Made by a program: the position numbers and the translations under genes
Origin: Hofstenia miamia
Lineage: Eukaryota > Xenacoelomorpha > Acoela
Assembly (NCBI GenBank): GCA_004352715.1
Contig: SCFE01000045.1
Span: 2,075,297-2,139,296, forward strand
Direction of reading: 5' to 3'
Length of the DNA: 64,000 bases
Shown: piece by piece, positions 24,901-39,802 of the stretch
Numbering within the stretch: position 1 is the first letter of the stretch
Layout of the letters: the number at the start of each line of letters is the position of its first letter
The notes under the pieces: model-generated
Told to the model about the DNA's origin: nothing
What the model saw: only the letters and a program-made list of their open reading frames with translations
Database searches by the model: none

Positions 24901-27900
24901 GTAATTCATCAATAGATATGTATGTCTCACGATTTCCAAAATTCCTAATTGGCATAAAGAAAATTGTTTAGAAATGTGTGAAAAAATTGTTTCTCCTTTC
25001 TTTTTAAAACAACACCGTAATGTTTAAGATAAATTTATATTTTAACGGTTATTAATTTATATTCTAACTGGTTTGACTAGTAACAAACATAATTTGGTTT
25101 ATCATTAAATTCAGCCTTCAAGTGATGCAAAATTGAAGGATTTCACTATCAAATTCTAAAATAAAATGATCCATTAAAATGTAATGTATAATGTAAACAA
25201 TAACGCAAAAATATAATTATAGCAGAAAATATATTAATATGTGCATAAAGCATACTTGCATATTTCATGCACTAAATAACTAACTGTTTAAACTTTGCAA
25301 TCAATGGATCAATTATTTGCATTGATTCACATAGCCTTTCATAATTATTTTGCAAACCATATCTATAAGATAGTGTAAAGTAGGAACCAGTGGGTTGCAT
25401 GAGAGCAAATGTCCTAGATATCAACTTAGTAAAGCATTAGTTTGTGTTTTCTTAGGAATGTGCCGTTTCATTAAAGACTTTAAATAAATGTGTACTTAGA
25501 GGTAATAAAGAGCTTAAAAAATTCATATTCCGAACATATAAAATCATCGCAATGAAAATTTCTTTATTGCAAAACAAGCGTTTGCACTCCCCAATGGCAC
25601 GATTAGATGTGTCCCAACAAATTTCAGGACGGCAATACCGCTAAGTGCTATTGCGTTTTAGCTGAATACCACTGAGTACANATTTTGTTAACTTTTAACT
25701 ATTTAGATTTTGGAGGCTTTCAGGACTCGCTTAGGCGATTACACGCATTATTTCAATAGTTCGTTTGAATGGATGAGTCTGAAACGTGTTGCATTAAATC
25801 GTCTGGGGAGCGTTGGTTATATGATCAGTGTCCAGCAGTCTCTTCATGAGTTGACTAATCTTGAAGATGACTTAAAGAAACAGTCGACTAGTCTAGAAAA
25901 AGTTCATGCGCTTGGACAGCAATTAGTTTTTACTAATGGCTTTTCAAACATTGTGGTTGCAGAAAACGATACCAAGCTTTCCAGACTGAAAAACGCCCTC
26001 GAAATGGATTGTAGACAAATAAGGTATGACTCTAAATTGACACCTGAAAAGTTTCATAATTTTAGCCTGTTATCAAGTATCATGAAAAAGAGCTTATTGC
26101 TTCAGGCAAGGCGTTCTTTAGAACGCTTGGTTTCAATTCATTCAATTTGTTTACAGAAAATTAAAAACCTACTCGTGTCAACAAGCGTCCCTTATTGTTG
26201 ATAGAGTTGAGCTTATTCCAAGGCGATACTAAACAGAGGGCAAGACAACACAACTGTAGAAAAATTATTGGAGGCTATTACTTTTTCTGGTGTCAGCCTT
26301 AAATTTAACAGTATAATTGCTCATTGAGAGACGATATTAATTTCATTTACAGTAAATATTAATATTCTCTTTACATATCAAGTACATATCAAATATTTAT
26401 TGAGTATTACAACAATTAATCTAAAAACAAATAGCATGATTATTAAAAAACCTCACTAATCAAATAAAAACTAAAAGTAAAATTAATTAAATTTGCCCAG
26501 TAACGATTTTTTAATAACATTACTTTGACATGTTGACTGTAATTGTTCAAAAGAATGTTTGAAAATGTATGATACACCTTATCACATGTGATTGGAATGT
26601 CGTATGAATTTAAAATAAAAGCCATTGCCTTCTTCAGTTTTTGGCGACAAAATTTAGCAACATCAATTTTAATAAAGAAGCAATATGAATACATTAAAAA
26701 CTCCACGAGTTCATTACTCGGGTATGAGAGAGAACCTCTGTTAAGTTTATCAATGAAATCCGAAGGATAACACATCTCAGATGTTCCACATTTTAGAGAC
26801 TCATCCGGGATCCTTTTAGAAATGTATCCTCCAATATAAACAATGGTTAAAAGAAATATTTTCTGAAATATTTGATATTTCTAATTCAATATTAAATATA
26901 GGAATAATTTTTGGCATTCTAGCAAAGTAAACTAATCAATCCAACCTATACTGTAGATCAGGGGTCTCCAAAGTTTTCCAGTTCCAGCGGAGGGCCACAT
27001 TACTGAATTTTTAAAGCTTCGCGGGCCAAGGTTCTAAATTATTTATTTTAAAAAAATACATGCAATGTAAATAAACAGTGAATTAATAAAAAAAAATGTT
27101 ATTTATTCAGTACATAATTACAATGCATATAATATCAGCAACAATTAACATGTCGTCTTGCGTTTGTTTCAGCTCTAGATTTGTGAAGCGTGTTAAAAGG
27201 GTTTTATAAAGAATATTTGTTTTGTATTATTTCGGCAAGGCCTGTCTTTCGACATTTGTTTTATAATTTTGAAGGAGAGCTCTCGGGCCGGATGAAAACC
27301 CTTCTCGGGCCGTACTTGGAGACTCCACTGCTGTAGACATTGATCAAATGAGTAAAGTACATGCTAATGATAATGACTCATAAGCGGTGTAATTGTGTGC
27401 GTGCGCTAGAAGAGTGATGATAAATATTATTTAAACGATGAGAGAAAATAGCCCCCCTTCCCCCAATAATTCTAACAAGTGTTGCGGTTTCATGGCCTCT
27501 GTTTAGTATCGCCTTTGCTTATTCCTATTCTAAATGCAGTTTCAAAATCGTCAATTATCAGGCTTATCGCAAAAGTTTGCCATCAATGTTCTTTAAAAAA
27601 TTGTTTCTTTAGCCCATAATCAATATTCATTTAATAAAAATATTTTTCTACATCTTAATATATAAACAAGACGTAGATACGTTTCAATATGTAGGTAAAT
27701 CATGCATTTGTAGAGGCAAATTGGAGTGTGCGTTAGAAGAATGGAAGTCATATCAAGATGCCCTCGGAACAGTGACTCGTTTTCTTTTGGAAATGGAATA
27801 CTCATTGAGTCACTATCAAGTGATTCACGGTGACCTCCTAAGCTTCCGAACGCATGTCCAAAAATTTAAGGTCACTTTTTACATAGATTTCAAATAGTTA

Positions 27901-30399
27901 GCAATTGAAACTGCTTGAAAGGTTTTATTTACGATTGCATGTTATTTTTCCCAGTAAGACATATATTTTAGAGTGTTCAAAGAGAATTCCAAACAAACAA
28001 ATCCAGCTTAGATCATCTAGGCCGAGTTACAATTCAACTATTTATGGTATGCGAATCCACAATAGGAAAAGATGTCAAACAAACGCATTCGAATCTCAGC
28101 TTAAGGTATGCTAGCAAGAACAAAATTGAAGAGAGTGCAATGTATATTATATTGATAAATGCTTAGAGATTGTTAATTTAGATGGCGAGAGCTCTCTTGT
28201 ATTCTTAAAGGACTTGAAAATGATCTTCAAAATAGCTTAAAAAATTGGCAGAAATTTGAAAACGAATTTAATTTACTGAACTCTACTATTTGTAAACACA
28301 GTGAAACTTTGGAAAAGCTTCAGCAGAAAGTCAACTCCTTACATCGCACATCTTCTGACAAAAACGAGCTTGGGGAACTTTCATTATCAGCAAAGGTCAG
28401 AATGATTTACAATTCAAGTCTCTAGTTTTCTAACACAACACCTAACTCATAGCCTAGAGCTAAGAAAAGAAATACTATTCATATAAAGCTAAAAAACAGT
28501 TTTTAAATCTGGTAAATAAAGGTAGCACAATAACTATACTAATGACAATTATAGCAAGAAATATCTTACATGAGGACAGCGCGAACTAACGGATACATAA
28601 CATTCATGCAAAGTTTGCAACAATGAAGTAACAATGTATCAGATGTTGTTCGCTCAAAGAATCCATAAAGCAGTGGATTCCGAATGGGATTAAATTAGGG
28701 TTATAGGATTAAATGACTCAAAATGGTGTTAACAACAAGAAATGGTGTTAGTTGTTACCAGTAATTGATTTTGTTAACACCTTTTTGCACACGTCTGACA
28801 TTAAACTTTCAAAAGCAGCTTGTTGTACTAGGTCAATTACATGTAGTTCATTACTGAACTAATATAAATTTGACAACAATTTAGCATTTACAACGAGAGT
28901 TGGAGAGCATTCAATTTGATCTGATCAATAATATTTCAGAAAGACTTACATGCAAAATGGACAATTCCACTGCCCTTCATTTTAAGTCAGATATTGAATC
29001 TCTGACAATGCGACGGAATTCTTTACTGATCAGTACTGAGCGTGTAGTAGCAACAACAAATGACCACACCAGAAGAAATTTGCAGATTTCAAATGAAGCC
29101 AATTCACTGAATAAGTTTTTGAATGATATTGAAAGACGGTTGGAGTTCACGAAAAATCGTCAGTACGGGACAAATCATCATCACGAAGATTTTGCTGCTC
29201 CGATTTTACAGGTAATATTAATCTATAGTTTTTTTTTATGAAACAATGTCTTAGAGAGCATATCATTTTTTTGTACATTAATATTGTAATATGATTACAA
29301 ATTATAAGGTAGAACAAAATAATTTTTCTATTAACAAAATAAATTGAAAAATGTCCATTTCTGCAAAATGATGCAATTTCTTTTGTTTTCTTCATTAGTA
29401 ATCCTTTAAATTGATTAATTTGGCTGGTTTTCATTTATAAACAGCTGTTTCCAAGTAATCTAAGGCGAAAAATTGATTGGAGTTTAGTTTGCGAATCTTA
29501 CAACTCACACAAGTGGTCCGCATCTACTAAGTAATTTTTCAGGAAGTGCCTCATCGTATTATTCTGCCATTTGCTTCATAATCGCATCATTGTAGTTTTT
29601 CAGTTAAAAAACCTCCTTACTCTTCACTATGCATTATAATAAACGTTTTGGACTGCTATATATCTCGTGCAATCATATCCAAACTACACAAGTTTCGATA
29701 TGAGCTCATTGAGCTCCAATTTAATATGTTTACAAATAATTATCAACTTTCAAAAATTAAACGCTAACATCGTATAATGGAACAAGTTGATTCCATACGC
29801 ACGTTTTATATGAGAATGAAAACATAAAGGAACATTTAATGAACTCTTGATTGTAAATTATTTACTTGAAATTGTACAAAACTTAGTTTGCCAATAGAAC
29901 GGTCACTTGAGACTCATGCGTTCAGTATTCTCTTAAATCTAAAAGTACTTGAATTCAACTTATATTTAATGTTTCTGTAGATTTGATAGGACTTGACGTG
30001 CTTTCAATTTTGCTCAAAAACTGAATTGCACAGACATTGGTATGCATACATTCCTAGAATTTTTTTCTCTGAAATCAATGTCTCGTTAAGTATAGATTCT
30101 TAGAAATTTCCTACTTTATAGCATCAAAAAGATGAAGAAACTGCCTTACACAAAATTGATTGAAAATTAGCTTATAATTTTCCAGCATCAGAGACAGTTT
30201 ATAAATTAGCATTTTAAAACTGTTTCGGTCACAAGGACATATTCAATGCTAATGATTGTGCAATGAAATCATTAATTAACATTCAAAATCTTGAATAGCT
30301 GCATGTATTCCAGTTTGCAAATTTTACCAAAAACTAAGCTTAAAATTATTGAAAAATTTTGCTTTTTATCACTTACTTTACTTCATGCTCTTTCTCTCG

Positions 30400-30433
<34 letters not shown>

Positions 30434-33400
30434 TCAAAATTTATGAATATTTTATAACCAACCTGAGACCTAAAATATTAATTCAGAGATTTCTGAAAGT
30501 CTTATATACTGAGGTTTTGGTAAATTTTCGGTTGTGTTTTTTTGGTAATAATAATATTATTTTTATGTTTTTCACCCATTCTTAAGTTTTGTGTGTATGA
30601 AAAATAATGATACATCCCATTGCCTCTCATAAATATATTTGACCTGCAGAAATTCAAAAATCATGCAAGAATAATTTAGGCTCACATTCAGAGAAGCATT
30701 ATTATATATTCATGAAATCTTGATTATATCTATAAGTACATTGATTCGAAAAATTCAGTTTTTTTTCTATAATTAGACACCATCGCATCTATTGAAATAT
30801 TTTTAAAGAACCACTTTACTGGTTGAAAACTAAATTTCTGATAGAAAAATTGAGAAGTAATTTGAATTCGTAAGATTGGACTTATTGCTAAATATCAAAG
30901 TTACACGTCAATCATTGCAAAAAATAATTTCTTCAACACATTTTTCTCAGTAATTTTTTGAGTACACCATATAAGCCATTATTTCTTAGCGTTCATTTAC
31001 ATTCAGCTAGCGTCTGCAATAATTTTTAAGTGAACCATTTTGACGAAATCTATGTATTAAATAAGCTTCGGTGTTATACCGTTACCGTAAAGTTACCGGC
31101 GGTATTAATTTTTGGAAATACCGTATCGTTAGCGCGATACAATTTTTTACTAAAACGGTATTCAGAGAAAATACAAGGACGCCATTTGCAGCTAAAGCTA
31201 TAACATTGACGAAGAGGCTCCAATTGAATGGTGTGAAAACTGTGCCTGACCAACGTGAAAGACGATCAACTGACCACAACTGAACTGGTGTTTCTAACGC
31301 ATATTCTCTTTTTTAAATTTTCATTAAAGTTCTCCAGACCCTGTTTTTTGACGAAAAACCTTCTTATCAAGCTTCTGTGAGATACCATATACCGTACCGT
31401 TACCGTATCATCTGTAGAAATTGCATACAGCCGAAGTCTAGTATTGAATACTTTCAAATTTAGATCAAATATTAAGTGATGGTCTGATTTAAATCTTTTT
31501 CAAATATTAAGTGATGATCTTACTTAAATCTTTTTCAATGATTCTTATGGTGATACTACTTATATTCTTTTAAGTGAATAAGTTTTCTGTAATTAGAACA
31601 TAGATAAAAAAGCAAGTGTCCGAATTTTTGTTTTTTTTTGGTATGGGACATCTAGTCATTAGGTTTCCTGATTTATATACTTTAACCTAATTCTAATTTA
31701 TAGCTGAGTTTGAAATTTATATTGTCACATTCTAAAATATGGGACTACATGCTTATTGTGATTTAGCAAGCTCTCTGCGAGTTAAATGTTCGTGAAATCG
31801 ATCTCACTCAACTAATGCACAATGCTAGAGGCTTGCCTTCCTACTTATTCAGTCAATATTCTCAGTTACAAAGCAGATGGAAGGCCCTCCAGACACAAAT
31901 TCGTTCAGCCTCGACCGATGCACAGCTTTTGCGTGTCAAGCGGCAAAGTTTTTCACAAAAATCCGATGACTTGGTGAGATTCCTCAAGGAAAGTGATCGA
32001 AAATTTGATTTTAACTGCTTGTATTCGTTTGAAGACGTCAACTGTCGATATTCAACAATTGAAGTAAGGCTTAATTACATCATCCATTTTCTTAACGTAA
32101 GCAGAACACCAGTTAATATCTTTAGATTGTCATTTACCTATTCTAACATGCATGCTATTTTAAATAAATTCATATTGAATGTTGCAAATTGTCTGCCATT
32201 TTCAACCCAAACCCATACTATCGTTCCAAGATAAAATAAAAGATACTAAATAAAAGTATCGCAAAATAGTGGCAAAGCCTAGCCTTACCTTACGATGCAA
32301 AGGAAAAACGATCTTGACCCGACCTACGAAAATCATAACAGTTATAATATTTTTATTGTTGGATCTTCAAAATAATTTTAAAACATAGTTTTTTATATGC
32401 CAATGGATAACTTTCTGTACTATTTTTATTTCCTTAAAATGATTTATAGCACGAAAATCAAACAGCCTTGACTTGTAATAATAATAATAATAATAATTAA
32501 TCAGGCCTGACTAAGATCCATGACATCTACTTTAATCAGGTTCACAGCTTGCTAAGTAATCTATGGAAGTGTTTCTGATATCAAACTGAGTGACTTGTTC
32601 GTAACTACGTGATAGACTTAATTAGCGGTTACGGTTAGCTTTGATGATTTAATCATAACGTCTTTCAATTCAGTTCATTATTAAATACTTGGCTATTGCA
32701 GTTGATTTTAGATTTTAACTACGTTTGACTTAGAATTCAGGTGCATTAATACTCTCAGACTTTAATTTGCGTCTAGCCATTAACTTGTTGGGCAAGGCAA
32801 AATACACAAATACAAAGTAAAATGCAGTTTAGCTTCATATTTGATATGTTAAAACAAGTACTTTTACTAACACATTTCAACAATCAGCGTTTATCCTGAA
32901 AAACACTCAATTAATATTTTTGGAAGAAATAAGATCAGACCTGCGGGACAACATATTTTGGTCGCAATCTCTTACTGGTCTCGTTCCGTGTTCAAATCTT
33001 CATTCCAGTGAGTATTGCTCCCGATCTCGTACGTCTGATCACAGTTGCAAGCTATTCAATTCTTAAAAACATAGACGAACTGCAGTGTTTTCAAAAGGAA
33101 GCCGAATGAACCAAACCGCTGAAAGCCAATAACTCAAGCAGTTTCAAATCAAAAAAACTTTACGAAAATGAAAGTTTATTAAAAAAAATTATTTTCGCTA
33201 ATGGAGATCCTTAATCTTCCCTTCTTGGCCATGGCCATGAACAGGAATTCGGAAATTTTCACACAACATTGACGTATTTATGTTTAAATTCATTGACGTA
33301 GTATTTCATTTTAAAAATTTCGAATCGTTTTAACCCATTTGCAAATTAAATAATATAAGTCGAAACCAGGCCGAACCGAACCGACCCGATCAGCTTGAAT

Positions 33401-35226
33401 ACTGAATTGAGAAATCACAAACATGTTTTAGCTTAGCACATAAAACATAATGCAATAGCAAATTCGAATCAAATGGATACTGGTTCCATCTCGTGTTTTG
33501 TTTTTGTCCTCGGCCCCCATGACTCTAATCCTGATCCGAAAGTAAGAGCTCGTAAGCTCCTTTTACTTCAATCAAAATTTTTTCATGCTATTTGTTTGAT
33601 GTATCTTCCCGTATACCATATCTTATACAATGCTTGATTTTTCTCATTGCTCCAAAACGCTACATAGAAGTTAACACGACAATTTACATACATTAACTAT
33701 TTCAGCATTTCAGAAAAATGATACTTATTTCATTTTGAAATATCACCGACGATATGCAATATATGCGAAATAATTAATATAGCAAAATTTAACTGATTTA
33801 TAGCGTACTGTTTTTTTTGCAGAAAAACATTTCGAATGTGCATTTATGTAACTATTGTGGAAAATTGTAGAGGAGAAAACAACTTTCAAATTCGCCCTTT
33901 ATAATGTTACATAATTTAGAATGTCCAAACTGAGCTCATAAATCGCCAACTTGTTTTTGAATCTATTTGTGAGGAAGGCGAAGCTATGATGCGATCAAGA
34001 GGCTTGCGAAATGCTCAGGATATTCAAAATAAAATCAATGCACTAAAATATGAATGGAGTGCACATTTATCTAAAGTTCAGACGAAAAAAGAAGATGTTT
34101 ACAAGGTAAGCTAATTGCTGTATATTATAGATGATAGTCATTGCATGGTTAAAGTAATTCCCTAACCTAATCTTAAATCAATTATTAAACCTATACTTCT
34201 TCGCAATATGATTTAACTTGCGTTATTCTCTTCACCGTTACATATTTAGTTACTTGAAAAGTCAATGAACTTACAAGCTTTATCGCTAAGTGTGGATGAG
34301 TCCTTGACCAGAATGAATGATGAGCAACGCGAGTTAAGTCTTCATCTTCAGTCCATCGACAAAATCAGACTTCTTAAAGAAAAGTTATTGGTAAGTCAAT
34401 AAAAAAAATGATTGATATGCGAATGTATAAATCTGACAGTGACGTACGCAAGAGGGGGAGGACATGGTGGAATGTTTCCCTGTCAGGTATTCAAAACTAG
34501 TTTTGACTGGCTAAATCCAAATATTTTCCGTAAAAAAATGAAAAATGTAAAATCTAAGGTGGTGAAATGCATTTTTAGGGTCTCTTCTCAATATTTTCAA
34601 AAATTTTTTGCTTTTGGTCAAGATTAAGATATCCCCCTGTGAAAAATCCTGGTACGCCCCTGAAATCTTATGTCTCACATCTAATCAAATGGATAGTGTT
34701 TTGCATTCTTTTAGGTCCAAATTAGCATAAATGTAAATTAGCCGGGCTTGGGCCTAGATTTCCGGCCCACGTCAATCTCTGCATTTACAGAAAATCAAGC
34801 TTGGATGAATTCTCTCAACAATGTTTAGATTAATGATAAATTGCATGTAATATTTTTGTCATTACGTGGATAAAATTTCATGAAATCAGTGAAAATCAAG
34901 ATAAAAAATACTTTACAGAAGTTATGCGAACAACTACTTTTAGACGTTTACCACAAACCTGCGTCGTCAGAGTGACAGTATCAACGGTATGAAAGACATT
35001 TGCACGTTTCTACGTCCACTTGCAGCAAACTGCTGGAACAGAGAATTGGCAAATATATGCAAATCCTACGAAACTCGTTGGATTGATTTACATTCTTGTA
35101 TACAGTAAGTGGAACTCATATCTAACCGCGGTGTAAAATATATTAGATTTCCAAATTCTGTGTGACCATGTAAATTATCATCTATATTTATATTCGAATT
35201 TTTATATATATATATATTCATATATC

Positions 35227-35265
<39 letters not shown>

Positions 35266-35304
35266 TTGTATGTAAATATTAATACATATCTTTATGTACA
35301 TATA

Positions 35305-35341
<37 letters not shown>

Positions 35342-36530
35342 GGNTAAAAAATGTTGAGAATATACTAGAACATACATACTAGTATGGAAAGGGAAGGTGG
35401 GCCATAAACATCAAAAGCCATGTGCAAGGGCACGCGAGAACTTTATATATACATATACATTATGTATACATATGTGTACATATATGTATATATATATATA
35501 TATATATATGCACAGGTCTGTTCATAAGTAACCGTACACTTGTATTTCATACATAAATATCACTTTGATATAATTGAAAACAAAACAATTTTTGTCCGAT
35601 CAATATTTAATTGATCCTCCATGAGCAAGGATAACTTCTTCGATGCGTTTGGGCATCGAATCAACGAAAGTTCAAATAAATTCAGGTGTTTTTGATTTTT
35701 TGCCAAAGCAGATCTTCCTAATCTCGGTTATTACCTGGGATCGGATTGGACTCCTACCAACGACCACATATTTTCAATAACATTAAGATCCGATGCCAGT
35801 GGTGGCCGGTCAAATTTGTTGAAGGAGGCGTCTTCTAAGAATGCCATAACCCGACGACTCCGTTGAGCGACCGCTTTGTCTTGGACAAGATGGTATTGAT
35901 CATTCAATTGACAAGATTCGTACATGGCTCGAAGCAGTGTTTCATGGCTTCACCATTCAGAGTCTCATAGAGACCCACAAGAGGTCCGACTCTATCTCCA
36001 CTGACCGAGGCCCACGCCATCATCAGTCGTGATCCACGTCTTTACGGTGGCGTTAATGTTGCAACATCGATGCCGTACGATTCGCAAAGAGAGTAGGGGG
36101 GGTTCACTAACAAAATTGATCTTTTGCTCTTGACATATTCATACTGCTAATGGTGTCAGTTGTTTGGAGCTGCCTGGTTGACGACTGTCCGTTAGATATG
36201 GCCTTGCGCACAAGATGACAATCTCCAGTCAACCGAAATTTCTTTATTATATCGTAAATAGTTCTTCGTCGTATCTTCAATTTCGTGCTAATTTTTCATG
36301 CATAAACAGTACCTCATACCGCATGCGTTCGCTCAAACGTTGGGTCATCGTCTCTATCTGCTAAATGGTAGTACACGATGTCAATTTCCATGGAAGACAC
36401 GTGACGACAATGTTATTGGTTGGTGGATATCCAATCCTTTTCATTGTTGTTCAGTTGACGGCACTAATGTCAGTAGACCAGAGAGTACGTAAGTGTACGG
36501 TTACTTATGAACAAACCAGTATATATACAG

Positions 36531-36562
<32 letters not shown>

Positions 36563-39500
36563 TTCGTCTATTTGCATATATATAGACATATTTGAACATG
36601 TATACACATAGATTCATATATATTTTAATTTTGCAAGTTTAATATTTCAAAATGATAGGTTTGACCACACTCTTTATTCAGGCGTGGAATGAAGACTTAA
36701 ATGTTATAATAGACCACGTCACATGCCATTGTAAAAACTCTTGATAATCACTTTCTGGAGTTTAAAAACATAGCTTCATAGCAATGATGATTCTTCATTG
36801 TTTGACACCAAAAATCAACAAATGTGAAGCTTGCTCAGGACTTTGCTTAAATTACTAACTTATAAATATGTAGTTGTCGTGGTCAGGTCCCTTGAAATAA
36901 TGTCTGCATTCACACATTAATTTAATCCAAGTTTACCACCAATTAAGAGTCAATTTCGAAAGGTTAGTTTCTGTGGTACCGGCTATTTCCATTTTAAGCT
37001 GGTTTCCATTTCTTTGGACTAGGTGATTGTCCTAATTATTTAAACTCATCTTCAAATTTTACACTTAACAAGGTTTTTTTGCCACTGCAATAAACGTCTC
37101 TGATTTTTAAATTTTAAAATTGGTTTTTTCATCTATTTAAGTAACTTTTTGCAGGTTTTTTGTAACTTTAAGTACAATTTTAAGAATTTTAAAGCAACTA
37201 TTTTCCGCCCCCGTTCACTAGCTATTCCTTTAGAAAGCAAACCGATGTGATTGAGGGAGTTTTGCTCAATTGGAGTCTATGCGAATCTTCTCTTTCTGAG
37301 CTTCAACAATCGCTTCTTAATATCAAATCTATCTGCAATTGTCCGTTTCCTCTGTCAAGAGATGACATCCTCGCCGCAGTTGATGAATGCAAGGTTGGTA
37401 TATTTCGAAGAAACCTCTGTTCATTTTAAAAGTTAACGTAGTCTAATCTTATTTTATTTATATTCAAACACAGTTGACACAGTATTGAAAAACATATTGA
37501 ACTTCTACTAACCTAAAAAATTATTTAAATTATTCATATCAATGCCTATTGCAACTTAGATTGTCATTTTAACACCATTAAATAGCAAAATATATTTTTG
37601 AGTTCAATGATCATTTTTCCATGTGATTGAAAAGTAAAAAATATCAGATAGAAATTTTCATTGTTTAAATGTATGCAACTGAGCAAAACCTACTACCAGT
37701 AAAGTAGGCTTTGAGCTGAGAAAATAAAGAAAGTTGAAATCATTAAACATTTTAAATTAATTTGTACTTTTATTGGAAAAATTGTTTCATATTTTATGAG
37801 TCATTTTCTTTAGTAAAAGGAATGTAGCAAATTTAAAATCATAAATCTTCAAATATAACTTTTTGAAATTATAACAGAATAGACAGCTAGTGCTACATTA
37901 GTGTCTTCAGTAACAATGAGTTTAAGCAAATTAAGAGCATACAATTGAAATGTAACGGTTTACTTATGAATGTCATTTTCAAAGACTGGTAGCATTCCTT
38001 TGATGGAACATTGTCGTTGTGTCAATATTTAAATAATGGCATTGTCCGTGATCATTTGGCTAGAAAGTGACAGAGGAAAATTATTACTATTGCACTCAAT
38101 AAATTTTTCAATATTTTGAAATGCGTCCCTTGTAGTTCCACACTGTATGTATTTTAAGATTGTTGTTAATATATGCATAACAATCCAATTGAAACTGCAT
38201 CTTTTTATTTAACTTTCACTTGGCTTATTATTAATAGCTAATGTATCTGAATGGCGTGAAGAACTTCGTTAATGATTTCCATAACGCATTAACTTATTGT
38301 ATTAGAGAAGAAAATAGTACTTAATTCACCCCTAGTTAACATGTTAGTTCATGCCAAAAGGTCCATCTTAGGTCGTTAATGCAGACAATTTCTAATGCTA
38401 TTTAAGACCTTTTTTAAACTGAATTAATAAAAATGCTGTATATTAGATGATTATTGATCATTTACCGACACTCTATTAAATCTAAATTTAATACTTAAGA
38501 ATTTTTCCATTATGCATTTAATTGACTATTATTTTGTACGCCTATTTGATGGTCATACATTTATTTTTTTGTAGACATTAGTTGAGGTAGGATCCAGATA
38601 TTTTCGAGTGGAACCTTTACTTTATGAAAAAAAATCAAAATCGAGTACAGCTAATTCGAGAACGTGTCGTACTCTTTTCGATTTCCTTGTCCAAACCTCC
38701 GATTGGAAATTCAGATCAGATTTCAGCTGTGATGCAAAAGCATCATTTTAGTAGCAGATTCCAAAGGTCTTTTTCAAATGGATATTATAAACCCCTTTAA
38801 AAAAGCGATTTTGGTTTTATCTCTAAAACAAGGTTATTTCATCAAAGTTGGTGTGTGCCTGTATTAAAATTAAAACTGCTTGAAACGTTATCACCAGGCG
38901 CTAAATTACCATTAACAGATGGTCATGTTCTTCGATTGATCACTATAGCTTCTGCATCTAATTGCTTTTTTGATTTCATTTAAACTATCACTTTTGTAGA
39001 AATCATCTTCTACAATTTGTAAAAATATGTTGAAATGGAGAGATGCCTACTAGATGGGGTTGTATAAAAAACTTTTATATTTTGGCATTGATTTCGTCTG
39101 AAATTAAAAATATTGTGTAAATTGTACATGATAAGAATAAATTGAGATAAAATGTTCATAAGATGAAATAATTCCAAAGTTCTTGAATTTCTATGAATTT
39201 TGACTATATAAATGCAATATTTACTTCATATATTATTGTTTGGAAAATTGGTATAGATACGTAGTTTCACTACGTTTAGAATGCCGAAGTAAGTCTAAAA
39301 AATAGTCAGCAATGTTTCGACCAGCTGAAAGATTCTGAACGATATCTATCTGCGAAGATTTCATCTCAAAGCATGCAAGTTATGAACGAAAGGATTAGTC
39401 TGATTTCCAAGCAATGGACTGAGATGGCCAGTCAGGTTTGAATTTTAATAAATGACTCACCAAGGACCCTTTTAAATACACAGCTACAACGACCTAAAAA

Positions 39501-39762
39501 TATATTTTAAAACACAATACGTGAATGTAAATATTTGTCAACTATTTTTCATGTGTACAAACATTTTGAAAATTTAAAAAATATGCTTAGATGCCATAAA
39601 TATCTTCACCATACTGTTAAAACTAATCTGCTTCTTGTTTAGAGCTTGGTCAATAGTTTTCTCATAAGTAAATATTTTGGTTTATTGAGTTCCTATTTCA
39701 ATTGTACTTCAGCATATTTTTTTTAAATAAGCATGTTATCGCATGATTACTTATACCGCAAC

Positions 39763-39802
<40 letters not shown>

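Larger units (their letters stand above)
26219..27516 (-). mobile_element. P-superfamily transposon, internally deleted
   Basis: The ends share a 20-bp perfect inverted repeat (AAGGCGATACTAAACAGAGG) and weaker similarity for about 40 bp more. The flanking word GCTTATTC(C) is present on both sides (26211-26219 and 27517-27525), an 8- to 9-bp target duplication; P elements make 8 bp. The minus strand codes for a P/THAP9-type transposase C-terminus. About 1.3 kb including a nested hAT MITE, so most of the transposase is missing. Confidence 0.82.
29212..31766. other. Intron with TA repeat and a TACCGTTACCG-rich patch
   Basis: A 2.6-kb intron. It holds (TA)n at 30401-30432 and, at about 31075-31410, a GC-richer patch with TACCGTTACCGTA words at both ends that looks like a transposon remnant. 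No exon seen. Confidence 0.45.

Noticed and set aside
25456-25501. Possible 46-bp exon after TTAG
   Set aside because: Its best donor leaves phase 1, which does not fit the phase-0 start of exon 19.
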